From Sympetrum striolatum (taxonomy: Eukaryota > Arthropoda > Insecta > Odonata > Libellulidae): 64,000 nt of DNA. The notes beneath the pieces are model-generated. The model was not told the DNA's origin and did no database searches. It saw only the letters and a list, made by a program, of their open reading frames with translations. The DNA is taken from positions 1,364,001 to 1,428,000 of the forward strand of contig CANPUZ010000061.1 in the NCBI GenBank assembly GCA_947579665.1, read 5' to 3'. Both the position numbers and the translations under genes were made by a program. Position 1 is the first letter of the stretch. Every line of letters starts with the position of its first letter. Below, piece after piece: positions 53,030-64,000 of this stretch.

Positions 53030-53800
53030 TTGGGACTGCCCTCTAAAATGGCAAATCCAAACAATTGATGGATAGGTGCTGTACTGATTTATTTTGTACA
53101 GTGGTGGGATCCAAAGTGGATGAGTATGAATGCAATTCAATATTAATTCTACTCTAATGCCAGTATTTTAGATATAGATGCACCTTAGTTACAATAGCTG
53201 TATTGTTGGTCAGATAATGTTTTAATTAATCATCTTTGTATTTACTCTTCAGAAATGCTGTTGGGACTGCCCTCTAAAATGGCAAATCCAAACAATTGAT
53301 GGATAGGTGCTGTACTGATTTATTTTGTACAGTGGTGGGATCCAAAGTGGATGAGTATGAATGCAATTCAATATTAATTCTACTCTAATGCCAGAATGTT
53401 AGATATAGATGTACCTTAGTTACAATAGCTGTATTGTTGGTCAGATAATGTTTTAATTAATCATCTTTGTATTTACTCTTCAGAAATGCTGTTGGGACTG
53501 CCCTCTAAAATGGAAAAACCAAACAATTGATGGAGAGGTTCTGCTGTTTTTTATTTTGTCCAGTGGTGGGATCCAAAGTGGATGAGTATGAATGAAATTC
53601 AATATTAATTCTACTCTAATGCCAGTATTTTAGATATAGATGCACCTTAGTTACAATAGCTGTATTGTTGGTCAGATAATGTTTTAATTAATCATCTTTG
53701 TATTTACTCTTCAGAAATGCTGTTGGGACTGCCCTCTAAAATGGAAAAAGCAAACAATTGATGGATAGGTGCTGTACTGATTTATTTTGTCCAGTGGTGG
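53030..53800 (+). repeat. small variant group with GGCAAATCC and GCTGTACTGATTT
   Basis: Two consecutive monomers carry ATGGCAAATCC plus GATAGGTGCTGTACTGATTTATT; a third near 53.77 kb has the GTACTGATTT module with AAAAAGC. They separate the CTGTTTGGAC domain from the CCTGTATG/CAAAGTGG domain on the right. Confidence 0.65.
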
Positions 53801-56800
53801 GATTCAAAGTGGATGAGTATGAATGCAATTCAATATTAATTCTACTCTAATGCCTGTATGTTAGATATAGATGCACCTTGGTTACAATAGCTGTATTGTT
53901 GGTCAGATAATGTTTTAATTAATCATCTTTGTATTTACTCTTCAGAAATGCTGTTGGGACTGCCCTCTAAAATGGAAAAACCAAACAATTGATGGAGAGG
54001 TGCTGCTGTTTTTTATTTTGTCCAGTGGTGGGATTCAAAGTGGATGAGTATGAATGCAATTCAATATTAATTCTACTCTAATGCCTGTATGTTAGATATA
54101 GATGCACCTTGGTTACAATAGCTGTATTGTTGGTCAGATAATGTTTTAATTAATCATCTTTGTATTTACTCTTCAGAAATGCTGTTGGGACTGCCCTCTA
54201 AAATGGAAAAACCAAACAATTGATGGAGAGGTGCTGCTGTTTTTTATTTTGTCCAGTGGTGGGATTCAAAGTGGATGAGTATGAATGCAATTCAATATTA
54301 ATTCTACTCTAATGCCTGTATGTTAGATATAGATGCACCTTGGTTACAATAGCTGTATTGTTGGTCAGATAATGTTTTAATTAATCATCTTTGTATTTAC
54401 TCTTCAGAAATGCTGTTGGGACTGCCCTCTAAAATGGAAAAACCAAACAATTGATGGAGAGGTGCTGCTGTTTTTTATTTTGTCCAGTGGTGGGATTCAA
54501 AGTGGATGAGTATGAATGCAATTCAATATTAATTCTACTCTAATGCCTGTATGTTAGATATAGATGCACCTTGGTTACAATAGCTGTATTGTTGGTCAGA
54601 TAATGTTTTAATTAATCATCTTTGTATTTACTCTTCAGAAATGCTATTGGGACTGCCCTCTAAAATGGAAAAACCAAACAATTGATGGAGAGGTGCTGCT
54701 GTTTTTTATTTTGTCCAGTGGTGGGATTCAAAGTGGATGAGTATGAATGCAATTCAATATTAATTCTACTCTAATGCCTGTATGTTAGATATAGATGCAC
54801 CTTGGTTACAATAGCTGTATTGTTGGTCAGATAATGTTTTAATTAATCATCTTTGTATTTACTCTTCAAAAATGCTATTGGGACTGCCCTCTAAAATGGA
54901 AAAACCAAACAATTGATGGATAGGTGCTGCTGTTTTTTATTTTGTCCAGTGGTGGGATTCAAAGTGGATGAGTATGAATGCAATTCAATATTAATTCTAC
55001 TCTAATGCCTGTATGTTAGATATAGATGCACCTTGGTTACAATAGCTGTATTGTTGGTCAGATAATGTTTTAATTAATCATCTTTGTATTTACTCTTCAG
55101 AAATGCTATTGGGACTGCCCTCTAAAATGGAAAAACCAAACAATTGATGGAGAGGTGCTGCTGTTTTTTATTTTGTCCAGTGGTGGGATCCAAAGTGGAT
55201 GAGTATGAATGCAATTCAATATTAATTCTACTCTAATGCCTGTATGTTAGATATAGATGCACCTTGGTTACAATAGCTGTATTGTTGGTCAGATAATGTT
55301 TTAATTAATCATCTTTGTATTTACTCTTCAGAAATGCTGTTGGGACTGCCCTCTAAAATGGAAAAACCAAACAATTGATGGAGAGGTGCTGCTGTTTTTT
55401 ATTTTGTCCAGTGGTGGGATTCAAAGTGGATGAGTATGAATGCAATTCAATATTAATTCTACTCTAATGCCTGTATGTTAGATATAGATGCACCTTGGTT
55501 ACAATAGCTGTATTGTTGGTCAGATAATGTTTTAATTAATCATCTTTGTATTTACTCTTCAGAAATGCTGTTGGGACTGCCCTCTAAAATGGAAAAACCA
55601 AACAATTGATGGAGAGGTGCTGCTGTTTTTTATTTTGTCCAGTGGTGGGATCCAAAGTGGATGAGTATGAATGCAATTCAATATTAATTCTACTCTAATG
55701 CCTGTATGTTAGATATAGATGCACCTTGGTTACAATAGCTGTATTGTTGGTCAGATAATGTTTTAATTAATCATCTTTGTATTTACTCTTCAGAAATGCT
55801 GTTGGGACTGCCCTCTAAAATGGAAAAACCAAACAATTGATGGAGAGGTGCTGCTGTTTTTTATTTTGTCCAGTGGTGGGATCCAAAGTGGATGAGTATG
55901 AATGCAATTCAATATTAATTCTACTCTAATGCCTGTATGTTAGATATAGATGCACCTTGGTTACAATAGCTGTATTGTTGGTCAGATAATGTTTTAATTA
56001 ATCATCTTTGTATTTACTCTTCAGAAATGCTGTTGGGACTGCCCTCTAAAATGGAAAAACCAAACAATTGATGGAGAGGTGCTGCTGTTTTTTATTTTGT
56101 CCAGTGGTGGGATTCAAAGTGGATGAGTATGAATGCAATTCAATATTAATTCTACTCTAATGCCTGTATGTTAGATATAGATGCACCTTGGTTACAATAG
56201 CTGTATTGTTGGTCAGATAATGTTTTAATTAATCATCTTTGTATTTACTCTTCAGAAATGCTATTGGGACTGCCCTCTAAAATGGAAAAACCAAACAATT
56301 GATGGAGAGGTGCTGCTGTTTTTTATTTTGTCCAGTGGTGGGATTCAAAGTGGATGAGTATGAATGCAATTCAATATTAATTCTACTCTAATGCCTGTAT
56401 GTTAGATATAGATGCACCTTGGTTACAATAGCTGTATTGTTGGTCAGATAATGTTTTAATTAATCATCTTTGTATTTACTCTTCAGAAATGCTATTGGGA
56501 CTGCCCTCTAAAATGGAAAAACCAAACAATTGATGGAGAGGTGCTGCTGTTTTTTATTTTGTCCAGTGGTGGGATTCAAAGTGGATGAGTATGAATGCAA
56601 TTCAATATTAATTCTACTCTAATGCCTGTATGTTAGATATAGATGCACCTTGGTTACAATAGCTGTATTGTTGGTCAGATAATGTTTTAATTAATCATCT
56701 TTGTATTTACTCTTCAGAAATGCTATTGGGACTGCCCTCTAAAATGGAAAAACCAAACAATTGATGGAGAGGTGCTGCTGTTTTTTATTTTGTCCAGTGG

Positions 56801-59800
56801 TGGGATTCAAAGTGGATGAGTATGAATGCAATTCAATATTAATTCTACTCTAATGCCTGTATGTTAGATATAGATGCACCTTGGTTACAATAGCTGTATT
56901 GTTGGTCAGATAATGTTTTAATTAATCATCTTTGTATTTACTCTTCAGAAATGCTGTTGGGACTGCCCTCTAAAATGGAAAAACCAAACAATTGATGGAG
57001 AGGTGCTGCTGTTTTTTATTTTGTCCAGTGGTGGGATTCAAAGTGGATGAGTATGAATGCAATTCAATATTAATTCTACTCTAATGCCTGTATGTTAGAT
57101 ATAGATGCACCTTGGTTACAATAGCTGTATTGTTGGTCAGATAATGTTTTAATTAATCATCTTTGTATTTACTCTTCAGAAATGCTATTGGGACTGCCCT
57201 CTAAAATGGAAAAACCAAACAATTGATGGAGAGGTGCTGCTGTTTTTTATTTTGTCCAGTGGTGGGATTCAAAGTGGATGAGTATGAATGCAATTCAATA
57301 TTAATTCTACTCTAATGCCTGTATGTTAGATATAGATGCACCTTGGTTACAATAGCTGTATTGTTGGTCAGATAATGTTTTAATTAATCATCTTTGTATT
57401 TACTCTTCAGAAATGCTGTTGGGACTGCCCTCTAAAATGGAAAAACCAAACAATTGATGGAGAGGTGCTGCTGTTTTTTATTTTGTCCAGTGGTGGGATT
57501 CAAAGTGGATGAGTATGAATGCAATTCAATATTAATTCTACTCTAATGCCTGTATGTTAGATATAGATGCACCTTGGTTACAATAGCTGTATTGTTGGTC
57601 AGATAATGTTTTAATTAATCATCTTTGTATTTACTCTTCAGAAATGCTATTGGGACTGCCCTCTAAAATGGAAAAACCAAACAATTGATGGAGAGGTGCT
57701 GCTGTTTTTTATTTTGTCCAGTGGTGGGATCCAAAGTGGATGAGTATGAATGCAATTCAATATTAATTCTACTCTAATGCCTGTATGTTAGATATAGATG
57801 CACCTTGGTTACAATAGCTGTATTGTTGGTCAGATAATGTTTTAATTAATCATCTTTGTATTTACTCTTCAGAAATGCTGTTGGGACTGCCCTCTAAAAT
57901 GGAAAAACCAAACAATTGATGGAGAGGTGCTGCTGTTTTTTATTTTGTCCAGTGGTGGGATTCAAAGTGGATGAGTATGAATGCAATTCAATATTAATTC
58001 TACTCTAATGCCTGTATGTTAGATATAGATGCACCTTGGTTACAATAGCTGTATTGTTGGTCAGATAATGTTTTAATTAATCATCTTTGTATTTACTCTT
58101 CAGAAATGCTGTTGGGACTGCCCTCTAAAATGGAAAAACCAAACAATTGATGGAGAGGTGCTGCTGTTTTTTATTTTGTCCAGTGGTGGGATCCAAAGTG
58201 GATGAGTATGAATGCAATTCAATATTAATTCTACTCTAATGCCTGTATGTTAGATATAGATGCACCTTGGTTACAATAGCTGTATTGTTGGTCAGATAAT
58301 GTTTTAATTAATCATCTTTGTATTTACTCTTCAGAAATGCTGTTGGGACTGCCCTCTAAAATGGAAAAACCAAACAATTGATGGAGAGGTGCTGCTGTTT
58401 TTTATTTTGTCCAGTGGTGGGATTCAAAGTGGATGAGTATGAATGCAATTCAATATTAATTCTACTCTAATGCCTGTATGTTAGATATAGATGCACCTTG
58501 GTTACAATAGCTGTATTGTTGGTCAGATAATGTTTTAATTAATCATCTTTGTATTTACTCTTCAGAAATGCTGTTGGGACTGCCCTCTAAAATGGAAAAA
58601 CCAAACAATTGATGGAGAGGTGCTGCTGTTTTTTATTTTGTCCAGTGGTGGGATTCAAAGTGGATGAGTATGAATGCAATTCAATATTAATTCTACTCTA
58701 ATGCCTGTATGTTAGATATAGATGCACCTTGGTTACAATAGCTGTATTGTTGGTCAGATAATGTTTTAATTAATCATCTTTGTATTTACTCTTCAGAAAT
58801 GCTATTGGGACTGCCCTCTTACATGGAAAAACCAAACAATTGATGGAGAGATGCTGCTGTTTTTTATTTTGTCCAGTGGTGGGATTCAAAGTGGATGAGT
58901 ATGAATGCAATTCAATATTAATTCTACTCTAATGCCTGTATGTTAGATATAGATGCACCTTGGTTACAATAGCTGTATTGTTGGTCAGATAATGTTTTAA
59001 TTAATCATCTTTGTATTTACTCTTCAGAAATGCTATTGGGACTGCCCTCTAAAATGGAAAAACCAAACAATTGATGGAGAGGTGCTGCTGTTTTTTATTT
59101 TGTCCAGTGGTGGGATCCAAAGTGGATGAGTATGAATGCAATTCAATATTAATTCTACTCTAATGCCTGTATGTTAGATATAGATGCACCTTGGTTACAA
59201 TAGCTGTATTGTTGGTCAGATAATGTTTTAATTAATCATCTTTGTATTTACTCTTCAGAAATGCTATTGGGACTGCCCTCTAAAATGGAAAAACCAAACA
59301 ATTGATGGAGAGGTGCTGCTGTTTTTTATTTTGTCCAGTGGTGGGATCCAAAGTGGATGAGTATGAATGCAATTCAATATTAATTCTACTCTAATGCCTG
59401 TATGTTAGATATAGATGCACCTTGGTTACAATAGCTGTATTGTTGGTCAGATAATGTTTTAATTAATCATCTTTGTATTTACTCTTCAGAAATGCTATTG
59501 GGACTGCCCTCTAAAATGGAAAAACCAAACAATTGATGGAGAGATGCTGCTGTTTTTTATTTTGTCCAGTGGTGGGATTCAAAGTGGATGAGTATGAATG
59601 CAATTCAATATTAATTCTACTCTAATGCCTGTATGTTAGATATAGATGCACCTTGGTTACAATAGCTGTATTGTTGGTCAGATAATGTTTTAATTAATCA
59701 TCTTTGTATTTACTCTTCAGAAATGCTATTGGGACTGCCCTCTAAAATGGAAAAACCAAACAATTGATGGAGAGATGCTGCTGTTTTTTATTTTGTCCAG

Positions 59801-60410
59801 TGGTGGGATTCAAAGTGGATGAGTATGAATGCAATTCAATATTAATTCTACTCTAATGCCTGTATGTTAGATATAGATGCACCTTGGTTACAATAGCTGT
59901 ATTGTTGGTCAGATAATGTTTTAATTAATCATCTTTGTATTTACTCTTCAGAAATGCTATTGGGACTGCCCTCTAAAATGGAAAAACCAAACAATTGATG
60001 GAGAGGTGCTGCTGTTTTTTATTTTGTACAGTGGTGGGATCCAAAGTGGATGAGTATGAATGCAATTCAATATTAATTCTACTCTAATGCCTGTATGTTA
60101 GATATAGATGCACCTTGGTTACAATAGCTGTATTGTTGGTCAGATAATGTTTTAATTAATCATCTTTGTATTTACTCTTCAGAAATGCTATTGGGACTGC
60201 CCTCTAAAATGGAAAAACCAAACAATTGATGGAGAGATGCTGCTGTTTTTTATTTTGTCCAGTGGTGGGATTCAAAGTGGATGAGTATGAATGCAATTCA
60301 ATATTAATTCTACTCTAATGCCTGTATGTTAGATATAGATGCACCTTGGTTACAATAGCTGTATTGTTGGTCAGATAATGTTTTAATTAATCATCTTTGT
60401 ATTTACTCTT

Positions 60411-61335
60411 CAGAAATGCTGTTGGGACTGCCCTCTAAAATGGAAAAACCAAACAATTGATGGAGAGGTGCTGCTGTTTTTTATTTTGTACAGTGGTGGG
60501 ATCCAAAGTGGATGAGTATGAATGCAATTCAATATTAATTCTACTCTAATGCCTGTATTTTAGATTTAGATGCACCTTGGTTACAATAGCTGTATTGTTG
60601 GTCAGATAATGTTTTAATTAATCATCTTTGTATTTACTCTTCAGAAATGCTGTTGGGACTGCCCTCTAAAATGGAAAAACCAAACAATTGATGGAGAGGT
60701 GCTGCTGTTTTTTATTTTGTACAGTGGTGGGATCCAAAGTGGATGAGTATGAATGCAATTCAATATTAATTCTACTCTAATGCCTGTATGTTAGATATAG
60801 ATGCACCTTGGTTACAATAGCTGTATTGTTGGTCAGATAATGTTTTAATTAATCATCTTTGTATTTACTCTTCAGAAATGCTGTTGGGACTGCCCTCTAA
60901 AATGGAAAATCCAAACAATTGATGGAGAGGTGCTGCTGTTTTTTATTTTGTCCAGTGGTGGGATCCAAAGTGGATGAGTATGAATGCAATTCAATATTAA
61001 TTCTACTCTAATGCCTGTATTTTAGATTTAGATGCACCTTGGTTACAATAGCTGTATTGTTGGTCAGATAATGTTTTAATTAATCATCTTTGTATTTACT
61101 CTTCAGAAATGCTATTGGGACTGCCCTCTAAAATGGAAAAACCAAACAATTGATGGAGAGGTGCTGCTGTTTTTTATTTTGTACAGTGGTGGGATCCAAA
61201 GTGGATGAGTATGAATGCAATTCAATATTAATTCTACTCTAATGCCTGTATGTTAGATATAGATGCACCTTGGTTACAATAGCTGTATTGTTGGTCAGAT
61301 AATGTTTTAATTAATCATCTTTGTATTTACTCTTC
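60411..61335 (+). repeat. four-monomer block repeated at +1617 bp (first copy)
   Basis: Monomers with CTGTATTTTAGATTTAG occur at 60551 and 61013, and one with GGAAAATCC at about 60901. The same set recurs in the same order 1617 bp later (62168, 62630, 62518). The offset is exactly seven monomers. Confidence 0.8.
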
Positions 61336-62027
61336 AGAAATGCTGTTGGGACTGCCCTCTAAAATGGAAAAACCAAACAATTGATGGAGAGGTGCTGCTG
61401 TTTTTTATTTTGTCCAGTGGTGGGATCCAAAGTGGATGAGTATGAATGCAATTCAATATTAATTCTACTCTAATGCCTGTATGTTAGATATAGATGCACC
61501 TTGGTTACAATAGCTGTATTGTTGGTCAGATAATGTTTTAATTAATCATCTTTGTATTTACTCTTCAGAAATGCTATTGGGACTGCCCTCTAAAATGGAA
61601 AAACCAAACAATTGATGGAGAGGTGCTGCTGTTTTTTATTTTGTCCAGTGGTGGGATTCAAAGTGGATGAGTATGAATGCAATTCAATATTAATTCTACT
61701 CTAATGCCTGTATGTTAGATATAGATGCACCTTGGTTACAATAGCTGTATTGTTGGTCAGATAATGTTTTAATTAATCATCTTTGTATTTACTCTTCAGA
61801 AATGCTATTGGGACTGCCCTCTAAAATGGAAAAACCAAACAATTGATGGAGAGGTGCTGCTGTTTTTTATTTTGTCCAGTGGTGGGATTCAAAGTGGATG
61901 AGTATGAATGCAATTCAATATTAATTCTACTCTAATGCCTGTATGTTAGATATAGATGCACCTTGGTTACAATAGCTGTATTGTTGGTCAGATAATGTTT
62001 TAATTAATCATCTTTGTATTTACTCTT

Positions 62028-62952
62028 CAGAAATGCTGTTGGGACTGCCCTCTAAAATGGAAAAACCAAACAATTGATGGAGAGGTGCTGCTGTTTTTTA
62101 TTTTGTACAGTGGTGGGATCCAAAGTGGATGAGTATGAATGCAATTCAATATTAATTCTACTCTAATGCCTGTATTTTAGATTTAGATGCACCTTGGTTA
62201 CAATAGCTGTATTGTTGGTCAGATAATGTTTTAATTAATCATCTTTGTATTTACTCTTCAGAAATGCTGTTGGGACTGCCCTCTAAAATGGAAAAACCAA
62301 ACAATTGATGGAGAGGTGCTGCTGTTTTTTATTTTGTACAGTGGTGGGATCCAAAGTGGATGAGTATGAATGCAATTCAATATTAATTCTACTCTAATGC
62401 CTGTATGTTAGATATAGATGCACCTTGGTTACAATAGCTGTATTGTTGGTCAGATAATGTTTTAATTAATCATCTTTGTATTTACTCTTCAGAAATGCTG
62501 TTGGGACTGCCCTCTAAAATGGAAAATCCAAACAATTGATGGAGAGGTGCTGCTGTTTTTTATTTTGTCCAGTGGTGGGATCCAAAGTGGATGAGTATGA
62601 ATGCAATTCAATATTAATTCTACTCTAATGCCTGTATTTTAGATTTAGATGCACCTTGGTTACAATAGCTGTATTGTTGGTCAGATAATGTTTTAATTAA
62701 TCATCTTTGTATTTACTCTTCAGAAATGCTATTGGGACTGCCCTCTAAAATGGAAAAACCAAACAATTGATGGAGAGGTGCTGCTGTTTTTTATTTTGTA
62801 CAGTGGTGGGATCCAAAGTGGATGAGTATGAATGCAATTCAATATTAATTCTACTCTAATGCCTGTATGTTAGATATAGATGCACCTTGGTTACAATAGC
62901 TGTATTGTTGGTCAGATAATGTTTTAATTAATCATCTTTGTATTTACTCTTC
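62028..62952 (+). repeat. four-monomer block repeated at +1617 bp (second copy)
   Basis: Second copy of the block at 60411-61335. All diagnostic variants (CTATTGGG/CTGTTGGG order, GTACAG/GTCCAG, GGAAAATCC, TTTTAGATTTAG) agree by eye. It indicates a seven-monomer higher-order unit or a single recent exchange. Confidence 0.8.
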
Positions 62953-64000
62953 AGAAATGCTGTTGGGACTGCCCTCTAACATGGAAAAACCAAACAATTG
63001 ATGGAGAGGTGCTGCTGTTTTTTATTTTGTCCAGTGGTGGGATTCAAAGTGGATGAGTATGAATGCAATTCAATATTAATTCTACTCTAATGCCTGTATG
63101 TTAGATATAGATGCACCTTGGTTACAATAGCTGTATTGTTGGTCAGATAATGTTTTAATTAATCATCTTTGTATTTACTCTTCAGAAATGCTGTTGGGAC
63201 TGCCCTCTAAAATGGAAAAACCAAACAATTGATGGAGAGGTTCTGCTGTTTTTTATTTTGTCCAGTGGTGGGATCCAAAGTGGATGAGTATGAATGCAAT
63301 TCAATATTAATTCTACTCTAATGCCAGTATTTTAGATATAGATGCACCTTGGTTACAATAGCTGTATTGTTGGTCATATAATGTTTTAATCAATCCTCTT
63401 TGTATTTACTCTTCAGAAATGCTGTTGGGACTGCCCTCTAACATGGAAAAACCAAACAATTGATGGATAGGTGCTGTACTGATTTATTTTGTCCAGTGGT
63501 GGGATTCAAAGTGGATGAGTATGAATGCAATTCAATATTAATTCTACTCTAATGCCTGTATGTTAGATATAGATGCACCTTGGTTACAATAGCTGTATTG
63601 TTGGTCAGATAATGTTTTAATTAATCATCTTTGTATTTACTCTTCAGAAATGCTGTTGGGACTGCCCTCTAAAATGGAAAAACCAAACAATTGATGAAGA
63701 GGTGCTGCTGTTTTTTATTTTGTCCAGTGGTGGGATTCAAAGTGGATGAGTATGAATGCAATTCAATATTAATTCTACTCTAATGCCTGTATGTTAGATA
63801 TAGATGCACCTTGGTTACAATAGCTGTATTGTTGGTCAGATAATGTTTTAATTAATCATCTTTGTATTTACTCTTCAGAAATGCTGTTGGGACTGCCCTC
63901 TAAAATGGAAAAACCAAACAATTGATGAAGAGGTGCTGCTGTTTTTTATTTTGTCCAGTGGTGGGATTCAAAGTGGATGAGTATGAATGCAATTCAATAT

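Larger units (their letters stand above)
14970..64000 (+). repeat. 231-bp satellite array, about 212 head-to-tail monomers
   Basis: A single sequence repeats every 231 bp to the right edge. The TGGGAT words at 61421, 61652, 61883 and 62114 are each 231 bp apart. All monomers I inspected have the same orientation, and no transposon, inversion or spacer interrupts the array. The monomer is roughly two-thirds A+T and contains conserved words such as GACTGCCCTCTAA, ATTCTACTCTAATGCC, TTAATTAA and CAATTG. No six-frame ORF of 60 codons or more exists after about 15.5 kb, so the array is non-coding. Interior neighbours differ at only a few positions, while monomers at the left edge are clearly diverged. 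The array continues past the window. A centromeric, pericentromeric or other heterochromatic location is the natural inference; nothing in the sequence proves centromere function. Confidence 0.97.
53800..64000 (+). repeat. right-hand satellite domain, CCTGTATG + CAAAGTGG monomers
   Basis: Nearly all monomers combine CCTGTATGTTAG with CAAAGTGGATGAG, preceded by either GGGATTC or GGGATCC. Neighbours often differ at only one to three sites, making this the most uniform part of the array. The array is cut by the window edge mid-monomer. Confidence 0.85.

Noticed and set aside
14970..64000. CRISPR-like interpretation of the regular repeats
   Set aside because: There are no spacers; the whole 231 bp repeats, the genome is eukaryotic and no cas genes exist. 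It is a satellite.
14970..64000. Possibility that the array is an internally repeated protein gene
   Set aside because: All six frames are broken by stops in every monomer, and 231-bp in-frame repeats would otherwise show a long ORF.
14970..64000. CENP-B box in the satellite monomer
   Set aside because: No match to the mammalian motif is visible; CG dinucleotides are almost absent from the monomer.

Overview
The window looks like nuclear DNA of an animal, most likely an arthropod. It is A+T-rich and almost gene-free. It carries a Ty3/gypsy LTR retrotransposon remnant, a dead copy of a multi-copy ORF family that I recall mainly from arthropod genomes, a tRNA-like SINE fragment, and a very large satellite array. 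There is no bacterial-style gene packing, no rRNA, no convincing functional tRNA and no CRISPR. The species cannot be named from the sequence.

Layout. Bases 1-7970 are A+T-rich sequence with no recognisable gene. The only hints there are a few splice-site-like motifs with very short ORFs between 1.3 and 2.7 kb. Bases 7971-9645 (minus strand) hold a full-length but heavily broken, intronless pseudogene with at least six in-frame stops and several frameshifts. A SINE-like fragment with a polymerase III box B lies near 10.2 kb. From about 10.68 kb a dispersed repeat begins with a palindrome and runs into four 178-bp tandem units (11137-14895). A 3050-bp gypsy element (11716-14765, minus strand) sits inside the fourth unit. 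It has 166-bp LTRs that differ at two positions and a perfect 4-bp target duplication. It lacks primer-binding site, gag and protease and has a second deletion inside reverse transcriptase, yet a single long frame still encodes RNase H and a complete-looking integrase.

From about 14.97 kb to the right edge (49 kb, over three quarters of the window) there is one uninterrupted head-to-tail satellite array with a 231-bp monomer, about 212 copies. Its left-edge monomers are diverged and its interior monomers are homogenised. Variant monomers form regional domains, and 2-, 3-, 7- and 10-monomer higher-order spacings are visible as exact multiples of 231. This is the typical structure of a centromeric, pericentromeric or other heterochromatic satellite. 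The window therefore crosses from ordinary non-coding DNA, through a TE-rich border, into satellite heterochromatin. The array is the most notable object here; I found no coding 'system'.
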